Source: Amycolatopsis australiensis (lineage in GTDB: Bacteria > Actinomycetota > Actinomycetes > Mycobacteriales > Pseudonocardiaceae). Taken from it: a DNA stretch of 64,000 nucleotides. Where the stretch lies: contig NZ_FPJG01000006.1 of NCBI RefSeq assembly GCF_900119165.1, positions 3,286,001 to 3,350,000 of the forward strand, written 5' to 3'. Position numbers and translations under genes: made by a program. Position 1 is the first letter of the stretch, and each line of letters begins with the position of its first letter. The notes under the pieces are model-generated. The model had not been told where the DNA came from and did no database searches. It was given only the letters and a program-made list of their open reading frames with translations. Shown here piece after piece: positions 34,702 to 42,127 of the stretch.

Positions 34702-37086
34702 ATGCAGCCGTACCGAGTCGAAATCCCGCAGGCGGCCATCGACGATCTCCGCGAGCGGCTGGCCAACACCCGCTGGCCGGAGGAACTGCCCGACGCGGGG
34801 TGGGACCGAGGCGTGCCGCTGGCCTACCTGAAGGAGCTGGCCGAGTACTGGCGCAGCTCCTACGACTGGCGCGCCACGGAAGCGGCGCTGAACCGCCACC
34901 CGCAGTTCGTCACCGAGATCGACGGCGCGCCGATCTACTTCATGCACGTCCGCTCGCCGGAGCCCGGCGCCCGCCCGCTGCTGCTGACCCACGGCTGGCC
35001 CGGCTCCGTCGCCGAGTTCCTCGACCTGGTCGGCCCGCTGTCCGACCCACGCGCCCACGGCGGCGACCCGGCCGACGCGTTCCACCTGGTGATCCCCGCG
35101 CTGCCGGGCTACGGCTTCTCCAGCCCGCTGCGCGCGACGGGCTGGGACGTCCCCCGCATCGCACTGGCCTGGGCCGAGCTGATGCGCCGTCTCGGCTACC
35201 GCGACTACCTCGCACAGGGCGGCGACGCCGGCTCGGTGATCTCCCTGGCGCTGGGCACCCTGGACCCGCAGAACTGCGCGGGGGTGCACGTCAACATGCT
35301 GATGACGTTCCCGAGCGGCGACCCGGCCGAGCTGGCCGCGCTCGGCGAGGACGACATGGGGCGCCTCGGCGTGCTCGGCAAGTTCGACCAGGAACTGTCG
35401 CCGTACATGAAGCTCATGCAGACCCGGCCGCAGACGCTGAGCTACGCGCTCACCGACTCGCCGGTCGGCCAGCTGGCCTGGATCGTCGAGCGGTTCAAGG
35501 AGTGGACCGATTCCGACAAGGTGCCCGAGGACGCGATCAGCCGCGACAAGATCCTCGACACGGTCTCGATCTACTGGCTGACCGCCACCGCCGGCACGTC
35601 CGCGCACTTCTACTACGAGGGTGCCGCCGCGGTGCGTGCCCAGGCCACCGGGCAGAAGCCGCCGCCTCCGGCCGTGCCGGTCGCGGTCGCGGTCTTCCCG
35701 CGCGACATCCTCCTGCCGATCCGCAGCTTCGCCGAGCGCGACCTGCCGACGCTCGCACGCTGGACGGAGTTCCCCCGCGGCGGCCACTTCGCCGCGCTGG
35801 AGCAGCCGGAGCTGCTCGTCGGCGACATCCGTGCCTTCGCCCGGTCCCTCGAGAGCCCGCCGGCCGGCCGGTGCCCGGTCCTGGACACGACGGGACGGGA
35901 CATCCACGGCGAGGCCGCCCGCCTGCGGGCGCTGGGCCCAGCGACCCGCGTCGAACTGCCCGGCGGGGTGCTCGCCTGGTCGGTCACCCGCGCGGACGTG
36001 ATCAAGAGGCTGCTCACCGACCCGAGGGTGACCAAGAGCGCCCGCAACCACTGGCCGAAGTTCATCAACGGCGAGATCCGGCCCGATTGGGAGATGATCA
36101 GCTGGGTCGCGATGGACAACATGGTCACCGCCTTCGGCAAGGACCACGTCCGGCTGCGCCGCCTGGTCGGGAAGGCGTTCACCCCCAAGCGCACGGAGGC
36201 GGTCCGCCCGCGGATCGAAGCATTGACGACCATGCTGCTCGATGGGCTCGCCGCCGGTCCGGACGAGGTCGTCGACCTGCGCGAGCGGTTCGCCTACCCG
36301 CTGCCGGCGATGCTGGTCGCCGAGCTGATCGGGATGGACGAGCAGGCCCGCGCGGCCACCGCCAAGGTGATCGACATGATGGTGGACACGACGGTCACGC
36401 CCGAGCAGGCGCAGGCCGTGCTCGCCGGCTGGCGCGGCTCGATGGCCGAGCTGATCGCGAAGAAGCGCGCCAACCCCGCGCAGGACATCACCAGCGACCT
36501 GATCGCGGCCCGCGACGAGGACGGCTCGCGGCTGTCGGAGCAGGAGCTCGCCGACACGATCTTCGCGATCCTGGGTGCCGGGTCGGAAACCACGATCAAC
36601 TTCTTCGACAACGCGATCACGGCGCTGCTCACCCACCCCGGCCAGCTGGCGCTCGTCCGCTCCGGGGAAGCGACGTGGAACGACGTCATCGACGAGACGC
36701 TGCGCGTCGAGTCCCCGCTCGCCTCGCTCCCGCTGCGGTACGCGGTGGAGGACATCGACCTGGGCGAGGGTGTCACGATCCCTCAGGGCGAGCCGATCCT
36801 GGTCAACTACGCGGCGATCGGCCGCGACCCGTCCCTGCACGGCGAATCGGCGTGCGAGTTCGACATCACCCGGGCGGACAAGGAGCATTTGTCCTTCGGC
36901 TACGGCCCGCACTTCTGCCTGGGCGCGGGCATCGCCCGCCTGGTGGCGACGATCGGCCTGTCCACGTTGTTCGAGCGGTACCCCGACCTGTCGCTGGCGG
37001 TGGATCCGGCGGACCTGGAGCCGTTGTCCACCTTCATCATGAACGGTCATCGCGCCCTCCCCGTGCGCCTGAACGCAGTCGCGTAG
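34702..37086 (+). CDS. Epoxide hydrolase-cytochrome P450 fusion
   Basis: A single 794-aa open frame with two complete enzymes. Residues 1-~385 are an epoxide hydrolase: EHN domain ([36 protein letters not shown]), oxyanion loop HGWPGS, nucleophile Asp175 in QGGDAGS and base His362 in PRGGHFAA. Residues ~390-794 are a bacterial P450: I-helix GAGSETT (625-631), E-x-x-R at E665-R668, haem loop [10 protein letters not shown] with Cys739. No stop or frameshift lies between them; the linker is short (~ESPPAG). The likely chemistry is epoxidation, then opening to a trans-diol. Ferredoxin partners are not encoded nearby. ATG 34702 follows GAGG and matches the usual EHN start; an ATG at 34567 overlapping the GMC stop would add 45 residues. 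Confidence 0.9.
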   Translation: MQPYRVEIPQAAIDDLRERLANTRWPEELPDAGWDRGVPLAYLKELAEYWRSSYDWRATEAALNRHPQFVTEIDGAPIYFMHVRSPEPGARPLLLTHGWPGSVAEFLDLVGPLSDPRAHGGDPADAFHLVIPALPGYGFSSPLRATGWDVPRIALAWAELMRRLGYRDYLAQGGDAGSVISLALGTLDPQNCAGVHVNMLMTFPSGDPAELAALGEDDMGRLGVLGKFDQELSPYMKLMQTRPQTLSYALTDSPVGQLAWIVERFKEWTDSDKVPEDAISRDKILDTVSIYWLTATAGTSAHFYYEGAAAVRAQATGQKPPPPAVPVAVAVFPRDILLPIRSFAERDLPTLARWTEFPRGGHFAALEQPELLVGDIRAFARSLESPPAGRCPVLDTTGRDIHGEAARLRALGPATRVELPGGVLAWSVTRADVIKRLLTDPRVTKSARNHWPKFINGEIRPDWEMISWVAMDNMVTAFGKDHVRLRRLVGKAFTPKRTEAVRPRIEALTTMLLDGLAAGPDEVVDLRERFAYPLPAMLVAELIGMDEQARAATAKVIDMMVDTTVTPEQAQAVLAGWRGSMAELIAKKRANPAQDITSDLIAARDEDGSRLSEQELADTIFAILGAGSETTINFFDNAITALLTHPGQLALVRSGEATWNDVIDETLRVESPLASLPLRYAVEDIDLGEGVTIPQGEPILVNYAAIGRDPSLHGESACEFDITRADKEHLSFGYGPHFCLGAGIARLVATIGLSTLFERYPDLSLAVDPADLEPLSTFIMNGHRALPVRLNAVA

Positions 37087-37100
37087 TTCCGCGTCGCCGA

Positions 37101-37142
37101 GAAGGTGGCTTCTGCCGGGTACCGCAGGCAGAAGCCACCTTT
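37101..37142 (+). terminator. Terminator at the cluster's right end
   Basis: Perfect 16-bp stem AAGGTGGCTTCTGCC / GGCAGAAGCCACCTT with flanking G/C, followed by TTCTT, 14 bases after the fusion-gene stop. It closes the aminotransferase-GMC-EH/P450 operon. Confidence 0.88.
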
Positions 37143-37175
37143 CTTGCTGTGTCCATCCACAGTGGACTGCCCGGC

Positions 37176-37436
37176 TCATGCCGCCTCCGGCGTGGACGGC
37201 CGTGTCTCGCCGGCTGCGTCGCGCCCGGGCGGCGTCGCATCCGCAGTCCCGGCCGGCTCGATGTCGCCGGCCGAGCTGCCGGCTTCCGGTTCGGCGAGCG
37301 ATCGGGTAGCGAGGTGGCGGAGCTTCAGGAGGTGTCGATGGACGAGCCCGGCCCGCCGGGCTTCGTCGAAAACGGCACGCGCGGCCCGGTTCGCCCGCCG
37401 GCGCTGCTGTCGAGGGGTGGGTCGGTGGTGCGCCAC
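37176..37436 (-). CDS. Small basic hypothetical protein
   Basis: An 86-residue frame from GTG 37436 with an excellent ribosome binding site (GGAGG nine bases upstream). The N-terminal half is helix-prone and Arg-rich (TPRQQRRRANRAARAVFDEA, then HRHLLKLRHLATR) and the C-terminal half is Ala/Gly/Pro/Glu-rich and probably disordered. Third positions are mostly G/C. I recognise no family. It may be a genuine small nucleic-acid-binding-like protein or a chance frame. Confidence 0.4.
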   Translation of the reverse strand: MAHHRPTPRQQRRRANRAARAVFDEARRAGLVHRHLLKLRHLATRSLAEPEAGSSAGDIEPAGTADATPPGRDAAGETRPSTPEAA

Positions 37437-37736
37437 GATTGGTGTCCTCCACAGGGGTATGCCGGTTCAGGTCGGCGCGTCGAGTTGACGCGACATCGCA
37501 CGGAGTAAGCGTCCGATCGCGGCGAGGGGTCGGGTAACAAGGTTGTCTCGACAAGAAATCAAAGAGGAAAGATTCCGCCACTCGGCGGCTTACGCGCTGC
37601 GGCTTCCGGCCGTGTACGCCACGGAGAAGTGGACGGCCCATCGTCCACAGTGGGACCACGCCGCAGACCGCAGCTGTGGGCCCGATCACGTGATCAGGAG
37701 GCGCCGTGCGTAGCCCGCGCACGGCGTTTTCCCTGG
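37437..37736. other. Intergenic region before tRNA-Arg
   Basis: No coding frame is supported. The GC content falls locally (around 37530-37590, with AGAAATCAAAGAGGAAAG), suggesting promoter or non-native DNA. Confidence 0.4.
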
Positions 37737-37813
37737 TGGCGCCCCCGGCAGGACTCGAACCTGCGACCTAGAGATTAGAAGGCTCTTGCTCTATCCAGCT
37801 GAGCTACGAGGGC
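37737..37813 (-). tRNA. tRNA-Arg (anticodon TCT)
   Basis: The reverse strand folds as a tRNA. Acceptor GCCCTCG pairs with CGGGGGC (one G-U), D arm GCTC...GAGC, anticodon loop CTTCTAA with anticodon TCT, T arm GCAGG-TTCGAGT-CCTGC, discriminator G and encoded CCA. Position 31-39 of the anticodon stem is a C-T mismatch, slightly unusual. It reads the rare AGA codon. tRNA genes are common integration targets, and two decayed copies of its core lie within 450 bases. Confidence 0.9.
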
Positions 37814-38035
37814 CCGCGCCGACGGCTGCTGCCGGTCGTACCGGTTCGCCCGGCACTGGCAGCTTAGTCGTCGCCATCCTCTCGATCGTTCGACACCGGC
37901 GAATCGTTTCAGGTCTCGTTCGACGTAATTCGGAAGTCCGGCGCAGAGGCCGGCAGACCCAGGCAAAGGTGACAAGCCGGTGACGCTGAGTGCTCCTTTC
38001 GGCAGAGGTGGCCCGGCCGGCGGGGTTCCGTGACG

Positions 38036-38081
38036 GGCGCGAACCTGCTATCCAGAGATCAGAAGGCTCTTGCTCTGTCCA
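38036..38081 (-). repeat. Degenerate partial copy of tRNA-Arg, copy 1
   Basis: Aligns without gaps to 37752-37797 of the tRNA with 7 mismatches in 46 bases, covering part of the T arm, variable loop, anticodon arm (TCT kept) and part of the D arm. The acceptor stem is absent, so it is not a functional tRNA. It could be an old att site or a decayed tandem tRNA. Confidence 0.75.
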
Positions 38082-38211
38082 CCGCAACCCGCCCCCGCGG
38101 CGGCCGACGTTCCCGCCAGGGGACCGGACCACCGGCTCATGTGGCCTGGTCGGGCTGGTCGCCGAGCCCGGGTGCTCGCTTGGTTCGCTGGCGCCCGTGC
38201 CCGGATCGGTT

Positions 38212-38248
38212 TGGAACCCGCGACCGAGAGATTAGAAGGCTCTGGCTG
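38212..38248 (-). repeat. Degenerate partial copy of tRNA-Arg, copy 2
   Basis: About 37 bases matching the tRNA core (shared CGCGACC and GAGATTAGAAGGCTCT) with 5 mismatches by eye. Shorter than copy 1, and no acceptor stem is recoverable. Confidence 0.7.
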
Positions 38249-39030
38249 CGGCTCGGCCCGCTGATGGGCGGGCCCGGCCTGTGCTGCAGTCGGTCGTGAT
38301 GCGCCAGGTCTGGGGTGTGTGGGTTCGATGGGACTTCCCCAGTCGCTGGGTGTGGTCCAACAGGCTTGCCAGGCGGTACCCGGCTGTTGAAGGTGGGGTT
38401 GGCTGAGAGCTCTAGGGCGGTGGTCACCCTTCGGTGTGCGGTCGGCTGGCGTTCTCGGGACATCCAGCCGCCAGGCGGCCTGCTGAGCGCGCCCAGGCAC
38501 TGGATGTGGTCGGGGAGCTCGGGGGGCGGTGCTCGGCCGCTGGATGTGGTCTAGCGGGGCTTGCTCGGCCCCTGGAAGTGGTCGAGGAAGCCCGCGGGAT
38601 TGTGCTCGGCCGCTGAGGTGGTCGAGTGTCGCTCGCCGGAGGCATCCGGCCGCTGAGGTGGTCGAGTGGCGCCGCTGGCGGCATCCGGCTGCTGAATGTG
38701 CGAGTGGGCTGGCGGCGGTGCCTGTTCCTCTGGCGGGTGGTCAGTGCCGGCTTGGAGTGGTTCCTGGGGTGTGGCGGGGCGGCGGCCGCTCGGCCACTGG
38801 CTGTGGTCGGGTGCGGCCCGCCGGGCGTTGCCCGGCTGTCGAACCGCGCCGGTTCTCCGGCCGGCCAAATCCGGCCAGAACCAACCCCGGGGAGCCCGTG
38901 GGCGCGCCCCGCCGCTGAGGCGCGCCCACGGGTGGGGCCGCTGTCGGGGGAGCGGCCCCGGTCGGGTCCGGCCGCCGCCGCGAGCCGGCTCCCCCTGGAG
39001 CGGGCGGCGGTTCGGGCCCGGGTCAGTGCG
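38249..39030. other. Non-coding region with degenerate ~40-bp repeats
   Basis: No gene is supported. Variants of GCTCGGCCGCTGGATGTGGTC recur at 38491, 38531, 38563, 38604, 38642 and 38681, with another at 38788, spaced about 32-41 bases apart in the main block. Open frames on either strand are Arg/Pro/Ser-rich and broken by the repeat pattern. The tract looks like an eroded minisatellite. Confidence 0.55.
38491..38703. repeat. Degenerate direct repeat block (~40-bp period)
   Basis: Six imperfect units sharing a core CGGCCGCTG-x-x-x-GTGGTCGAG. Sequence drift and irregular spacing argue against CRISPR, whose repeats would be near-identical with unique spacers. Confidence 0.55.
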
Positions 39031-39405
39031 TCACTCCCAGATCTGGATCCCGCGGACCAGGAACGGCGCGTCCGGGACGAACGTGCCGCCACCCGGGTAG
39101 GTGACGAAATCTCCCTCCGTCGAGCATTCGTCGTCCTGGTACACCGTGACGTCGCGGGACATCCGGTTCACGAACGACGATCCGTCGAATCCTTCCGGCA
39201 GCGGGATGCATTCTCCCGGATTCGCGGTACGCAGATCGAAACGCTGGACCTCACCGCCGTAGTCGTTCGCCGACCACAGGCAGAATTCGCCCTTCTGGCA
39301 ACCCGGATCGGACGCGGCCTGAGCCGTTCCGACGCTGGTCAGCAACCCAAGCGCGGCCAGGACGAGCAGGTGTGGCAGGCGGGAGCGGAAACGGCGTTCG
39401 GACAT
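39031..39405 (-). CDS. Secreted peptidase inhibitor family I36-like protein
   Basis: A 124-aa precursor. The signal peptide (basic MSERRFRSRLPH, hydrophobic core, AQA cleavage) is followed by a small Cys-rich beta domain: C-x-x-G-E-F-C-L-W-S-x-x-x-Y-G-G, later VNRMSRDVTVYQDDEC and YPGGGTFVP. This is the actinobacterial I36/SMPI-like pattern (gamma-crystallin-like fold). SMPI inhibits metalloproteases; most homologues are uncharacterised. It stands alone after an eroded region. Confidence 0.8.
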   Translation of the reverse strand: MSERRFRSRLPHLLVLAALGLLTSVGTAQAASDPGCQKGEFCLWSANDYGGEVQRFDLRTANPGECIPLPEGFDGSSFVNRMSRDVTVYQDDECSTEGDFVTYPGGGTFVPDAPFLVRGIQIWE

Positions 39406-39584
39406 CGTGGAATTCCCCTCTGGAATCGCGGCTTTTCGCGGGCCGCGGTGGACTGGTGATTCCAGATTGGCGGGTGGCGGGGGATTTGTCAGCCCGCGAT
39501 TCCGAATCTGTGGACAGGTTCCCGCGCGAGACGCGGTTGTCCACAGGGCCGTGGATTCCCCTTGCGGGTTCTGCCGATGTGGTG

Positions 39585-39892
39585 CTAGACGGGGCCCGTG
39601 CTGCGCCGCACCACGAGCGAAACCGGCACTTCCTCCGGCGGCGGCACCGAACCGGCCGCCAGCAGCCGCAGCACGAGCCCCCCGCGATCCGGCCCTTCGC
39701 CGCCAGGTTCTGCCGGACAGTCGTCAGCGGCGGGGACGGCCACGCCGCCGGCGGGCTGTCGTCGAACCCGACCACCGAAAGCTCCCCGGGCACGTCGATG
39801 CCCAGTTGTGCCGCCGCGAGCACGGCCAAAGCCAGCTGGTCGGACGTGCACAGCAGGGCCGTCGGCCGCGGGGTGGCAGCCGTCCCGAGCAC
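39585..39892 (-). pseudogene. LacI-family regulator, C-terminal relic
   Basis: The reverse strand carries the end of a LacI-type effector domain: PTALLCTSDQLALAVLAAAQ, GELSVVGFDDSPPAAW, PPLTTVRQNLAAKGRIAG. A frameshift near 39690 follows, and the rest (LVLRLLAAGSVPPPEEVPVS, LVVRRSTGPV, stop at 39585) is in another frame. The HTH and N-terminal effector lobe are missing. Confidence 0.75.
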
Positions 39893-39909
39893 GCCGGGGC
39901 GCCGAAGCC

Positions 39910-40167
39910 GAGCCGGGCGCCGACCGCCATCCGGTGCTGTGGCTGCTCGCCGCCGTCGCGCTCTGCTCCGTGATCGCCGAAGGCGCTGCTCGTGATGGCC
40001 GAACGTGGTCTGGTCCTGGTGCGGCTGCGCTCGCGTTCGGCGGGTTCCAGCCGGTCATGGCACTGACCCGGCCGGCGGGTTCGTGGGCGCAACGCCGGTT
40101 CGGCCCCACACGCTGCCTGGCCGCCGGCGGCCCGATTCCGTGCCGGAGCGCGGATTCCGGGCGTTGA
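39910..40167 (+). pseudogene. MFS transporter relic
   Basis: The forward strand encodes a fragment similar to late MFS helices: HPVLWLLAAVALCSVIAEGA, then GAAALAFGGFQPVMALTRPA and GSWAQRRFGPTRCLAAGG. There is no start, no N-terminal helices and an abrupt end. LacI and MFS genes are often neighbours, so both relics may derive from one deleted sugar-uptake locus. Confidence 0.6.
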
Positions 40168-40281
40168 CAGCCGAAACGTCGGCGGGGCAAGCTGAGCTCG
40201 TCGTAAACTGAAATGAATGCGATGACGCGTCGATTTCAGGTCGGCTGACCAAGGTAGGGGCCTTGGTCCGGGGAGGATGTC

Positions 40282-41460
40282 GTGAGGGTTGTGCTGCTCG
40301 GCGGCGCGGGGGCGCTCGCCGGCGGGAGCGGGCGGTTCGGGCTTTCGCTGGTCCAGGGGGCCGTGCCGCGGCTGGTGCTGGTGCCCGTCGTGTTCCGGCT
40401 GGCGCTGTTCCTGCAGGCGGTCTGGGCCGCCGACGGGCTCGCCGCGCCGGCGCTCGGCATCGCGGTCGCGCTCTACGTCGTGCCGAACCTCCTCGAAGTC
40501 GCCTGGGTCTTCCGCCGCGGCACCGGCATCCCGGCCGTGCTCGCCGCCGACACCGCGTACACGGTCGTCAGCAGCGTCGTCGCGGCGGCGTTCGCGGCGG
40601 ACGTGCCCGGCCTGCTCGCCCTGACCTGGCCGAACATCATGGGCACGGTCATGGTCTGGACCCTGCTGCGCGGCGCCCCGGCCGGCGCGGCGGCGATCGC
40701 CGCCGCGGTGCTCCTGCGGTACGGCATGGCCGCGGTGGCGGGCACGTCCGCGCCCGCGACGTGGATCCTGTTCGCCCTGCTCGCCGCGGCCGTGACGGCA
40801 CTGGCAATCGTGCTGCTGGTCGCGGGCTCGATGCGGTTCGCGCTCGGGCTGGGGGAGCAGCGCGGCCGGGCCGCCGAACGGGAACGGCACCGCCGCGACG
40901 TCCACGACACCGTGCTGCAGGTGATGGAGTCGCTCGCCCTGCCGGCGCCCCGGGACGCGGTCGACCCGGTCGGCAGCCTCGACCAGGTCCGCCGCACCGC
41001 CCGCGCGCACGCCCTGCGCCTGCGGCTGAGCCTCGACGGCGACGCGCCCGCCGAGCCCGGCGGCCTCGAACACCGCCTCGGTGCCTTGGCGGTCGAGATG
41101 ACGGCGGACGGCCTGCGCGTCGACCTGGTCACGCTCGCCAAGCCCGCGGAAGTACCCGAAAGTGTCGTCCACGCCCTGCACGACGCGGCCCGCGAAGCCC
41201 TGCGAAACACGCTGAAGCACGCGAAGACGACGAGAGCGGTCGTGTGCCTCGAAGAACGCGAAGGCCTCGTCACGGTGTCCGTGCGCGACCACGGGACGGG
41301 CTTCGATGTCGCCGCGCGCCCACCGGGGTTCGGCATCGAGAACTCGATCCACGCGCGGATGGCCGAAGTCGGCGGGACCGCGCGCATCCATTCCGCGCCC
41401 GGCCAGGGCACGCGCGTGGTGCTGAGCGCGCCGCTAGAGCTGCGTTTCCCCGTCGGGTGA
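40282..41460 (+). CDS. Sensor histidine kinase (NarL-partner, HisKA_3 type)
   Basis: A 392-aa membrane kinase: about five or six hydrophobic helices (residues ~30-182), then a dimerisation helix with phospho-acceptor His208 in RRDVHDTVLQVMESLA. The HATPase_c domain shows N-box EALRNTLKHAK, G1 DHGTGFD and G2 GFGIENSIHARM. The GTG start follows GGGAGGA. No response regulator lies on either side; the 3' end overlaps the convergent phosphatase gene by 27 bases. The signal is unknown. Confidence 0.9.
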   Translation: MRVVLLGGAGALAGGSGRFGLSLVQGAVPRLVLVPVVFRLALFLQAVWAADGLAAPALGIAVALYVVPNLLEVAWVFRRGTGIPAVLAADTAYTVVSSVVAAAFAADVPGLLALTWPNIMGTVMVWTLLRGAPAGAAAIAAAVLLRYGMAAVAGTSAPATWILFALLAAAVTALAIVLLVAGSMRFALGLGEQRGRAAERERHRRDVHDTVLQVMESLALPAPRDAVDPVGSLDQVRRTARAHALRLRLSLDGDAPAEPGGLEHRLGALAVEMTADGLRVDLVTLAKPAEVPESVVHALHDAAREALRNTLKHAKTTRAVVCLEEREGLVTVSVRDHGTGFDVAARPPGFGIENSIHARMAEVGGTARIHSAPGQGTRVVLSAPLELRFPVG

Positions 41461-42066
41461 GTCCCGCCACTGCGCGAACGGGCGGTCCAGCGCCCACTTC
41501 CCGTCCTGTTCTTCCAGGACCCGGTATTCGCAGGTGGCCGGGTTGGACAGCGACTCGAACAGCTCGATGCTCCACCCGAAGAGGCGGCGGCACAGCAGCC
41601 GCAGCGTGAGCCCGTGCGACACGATGAGCACCGTCTCCGGGTGACTTTCGTCGCGCAGCCGCAGGTCGGAGAGGAACGCCGCGACGCGGTCGTCGACGTC
41701 CGCGCCCGACTCGCCGAAGGGCAGCCGGTAGAAGAAGTGGCCGAACTCGTGCCGGCGTGCCTTCTGGATCTCCTGCTCGGCCGGGTCCTGCAGGTTGCCC
41801 CAGTCCTGCTCCCGCAGCCGCGGCTCCGGCACGATCCGCTCGCACGAAGCCCGGATGTCCAGCAGCCGCAACGTTTCCCGTGTGCGCAGGTACGGGCTGA
41901 CGTAGACGGCGGGCCGCGCGCCGTCGAGCAGCCGGACGATCTCCGGTGCCACGGCGAGCGCCTCCCGCCTGCCCTTGTCCGTCAGCGGCAGTGCGTGGTC
42001 GGGGATCCGCGTGTAGGCGAGCTCGTCGACGTTGCCGAGCGACTCGGCGTGCCGCAGGAGGATCAT
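41434..42066 (-). CDS. Histidine phosphatase (phosphoglycerate mutase-like) family protein
   Basis: A 210-aa protein with the R-H-G/A signature LLRHAESLGNVDE (phospho-His), YVSPYLRTRETL, the acid/base region REQDWGNLQDP, FGESGADVDDRV and the second His in LIVSHGLTLRLLCRRLF. The family hydrolyses diverse phosphoesters, so the substrate is unassigned. ATG 42066 is preferred over an upstream GTG because GGAG is correctly spaced. Confidence 0.9.
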   Translation of the reverse strand: MILLRHAESLGNVDELAYTRIPDHALPLTDKGRREALAVAPEIVRLLDGARPAVYVSPYLRTRETLRLLDIRASCERIVPEPRLREQDWGNLQDPAEQEIQKARRHEFGHFFYRLPFGESGADVDDRVAAFLSDLRLRDESHPETVLIVSHGLTLRLLCRRLFGWSIELFESLSNPATCEYRVLEEQDGKWALDRPFAQWRDSPDGETQL

Positions 42067-42127
42067 CTTCACGGCTCCATCCTGCCCGTCACACGGGCCC
42101 GACCGGGCCGGGCATACCCTCGGTGGC

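Noticed and set aside
38491..38808. CRISPR array in the repeat tract after the tRNA
   Set aside because: Units are diverged and irregularly spaced with no unique spacers of constant length, and no cas genes are present.
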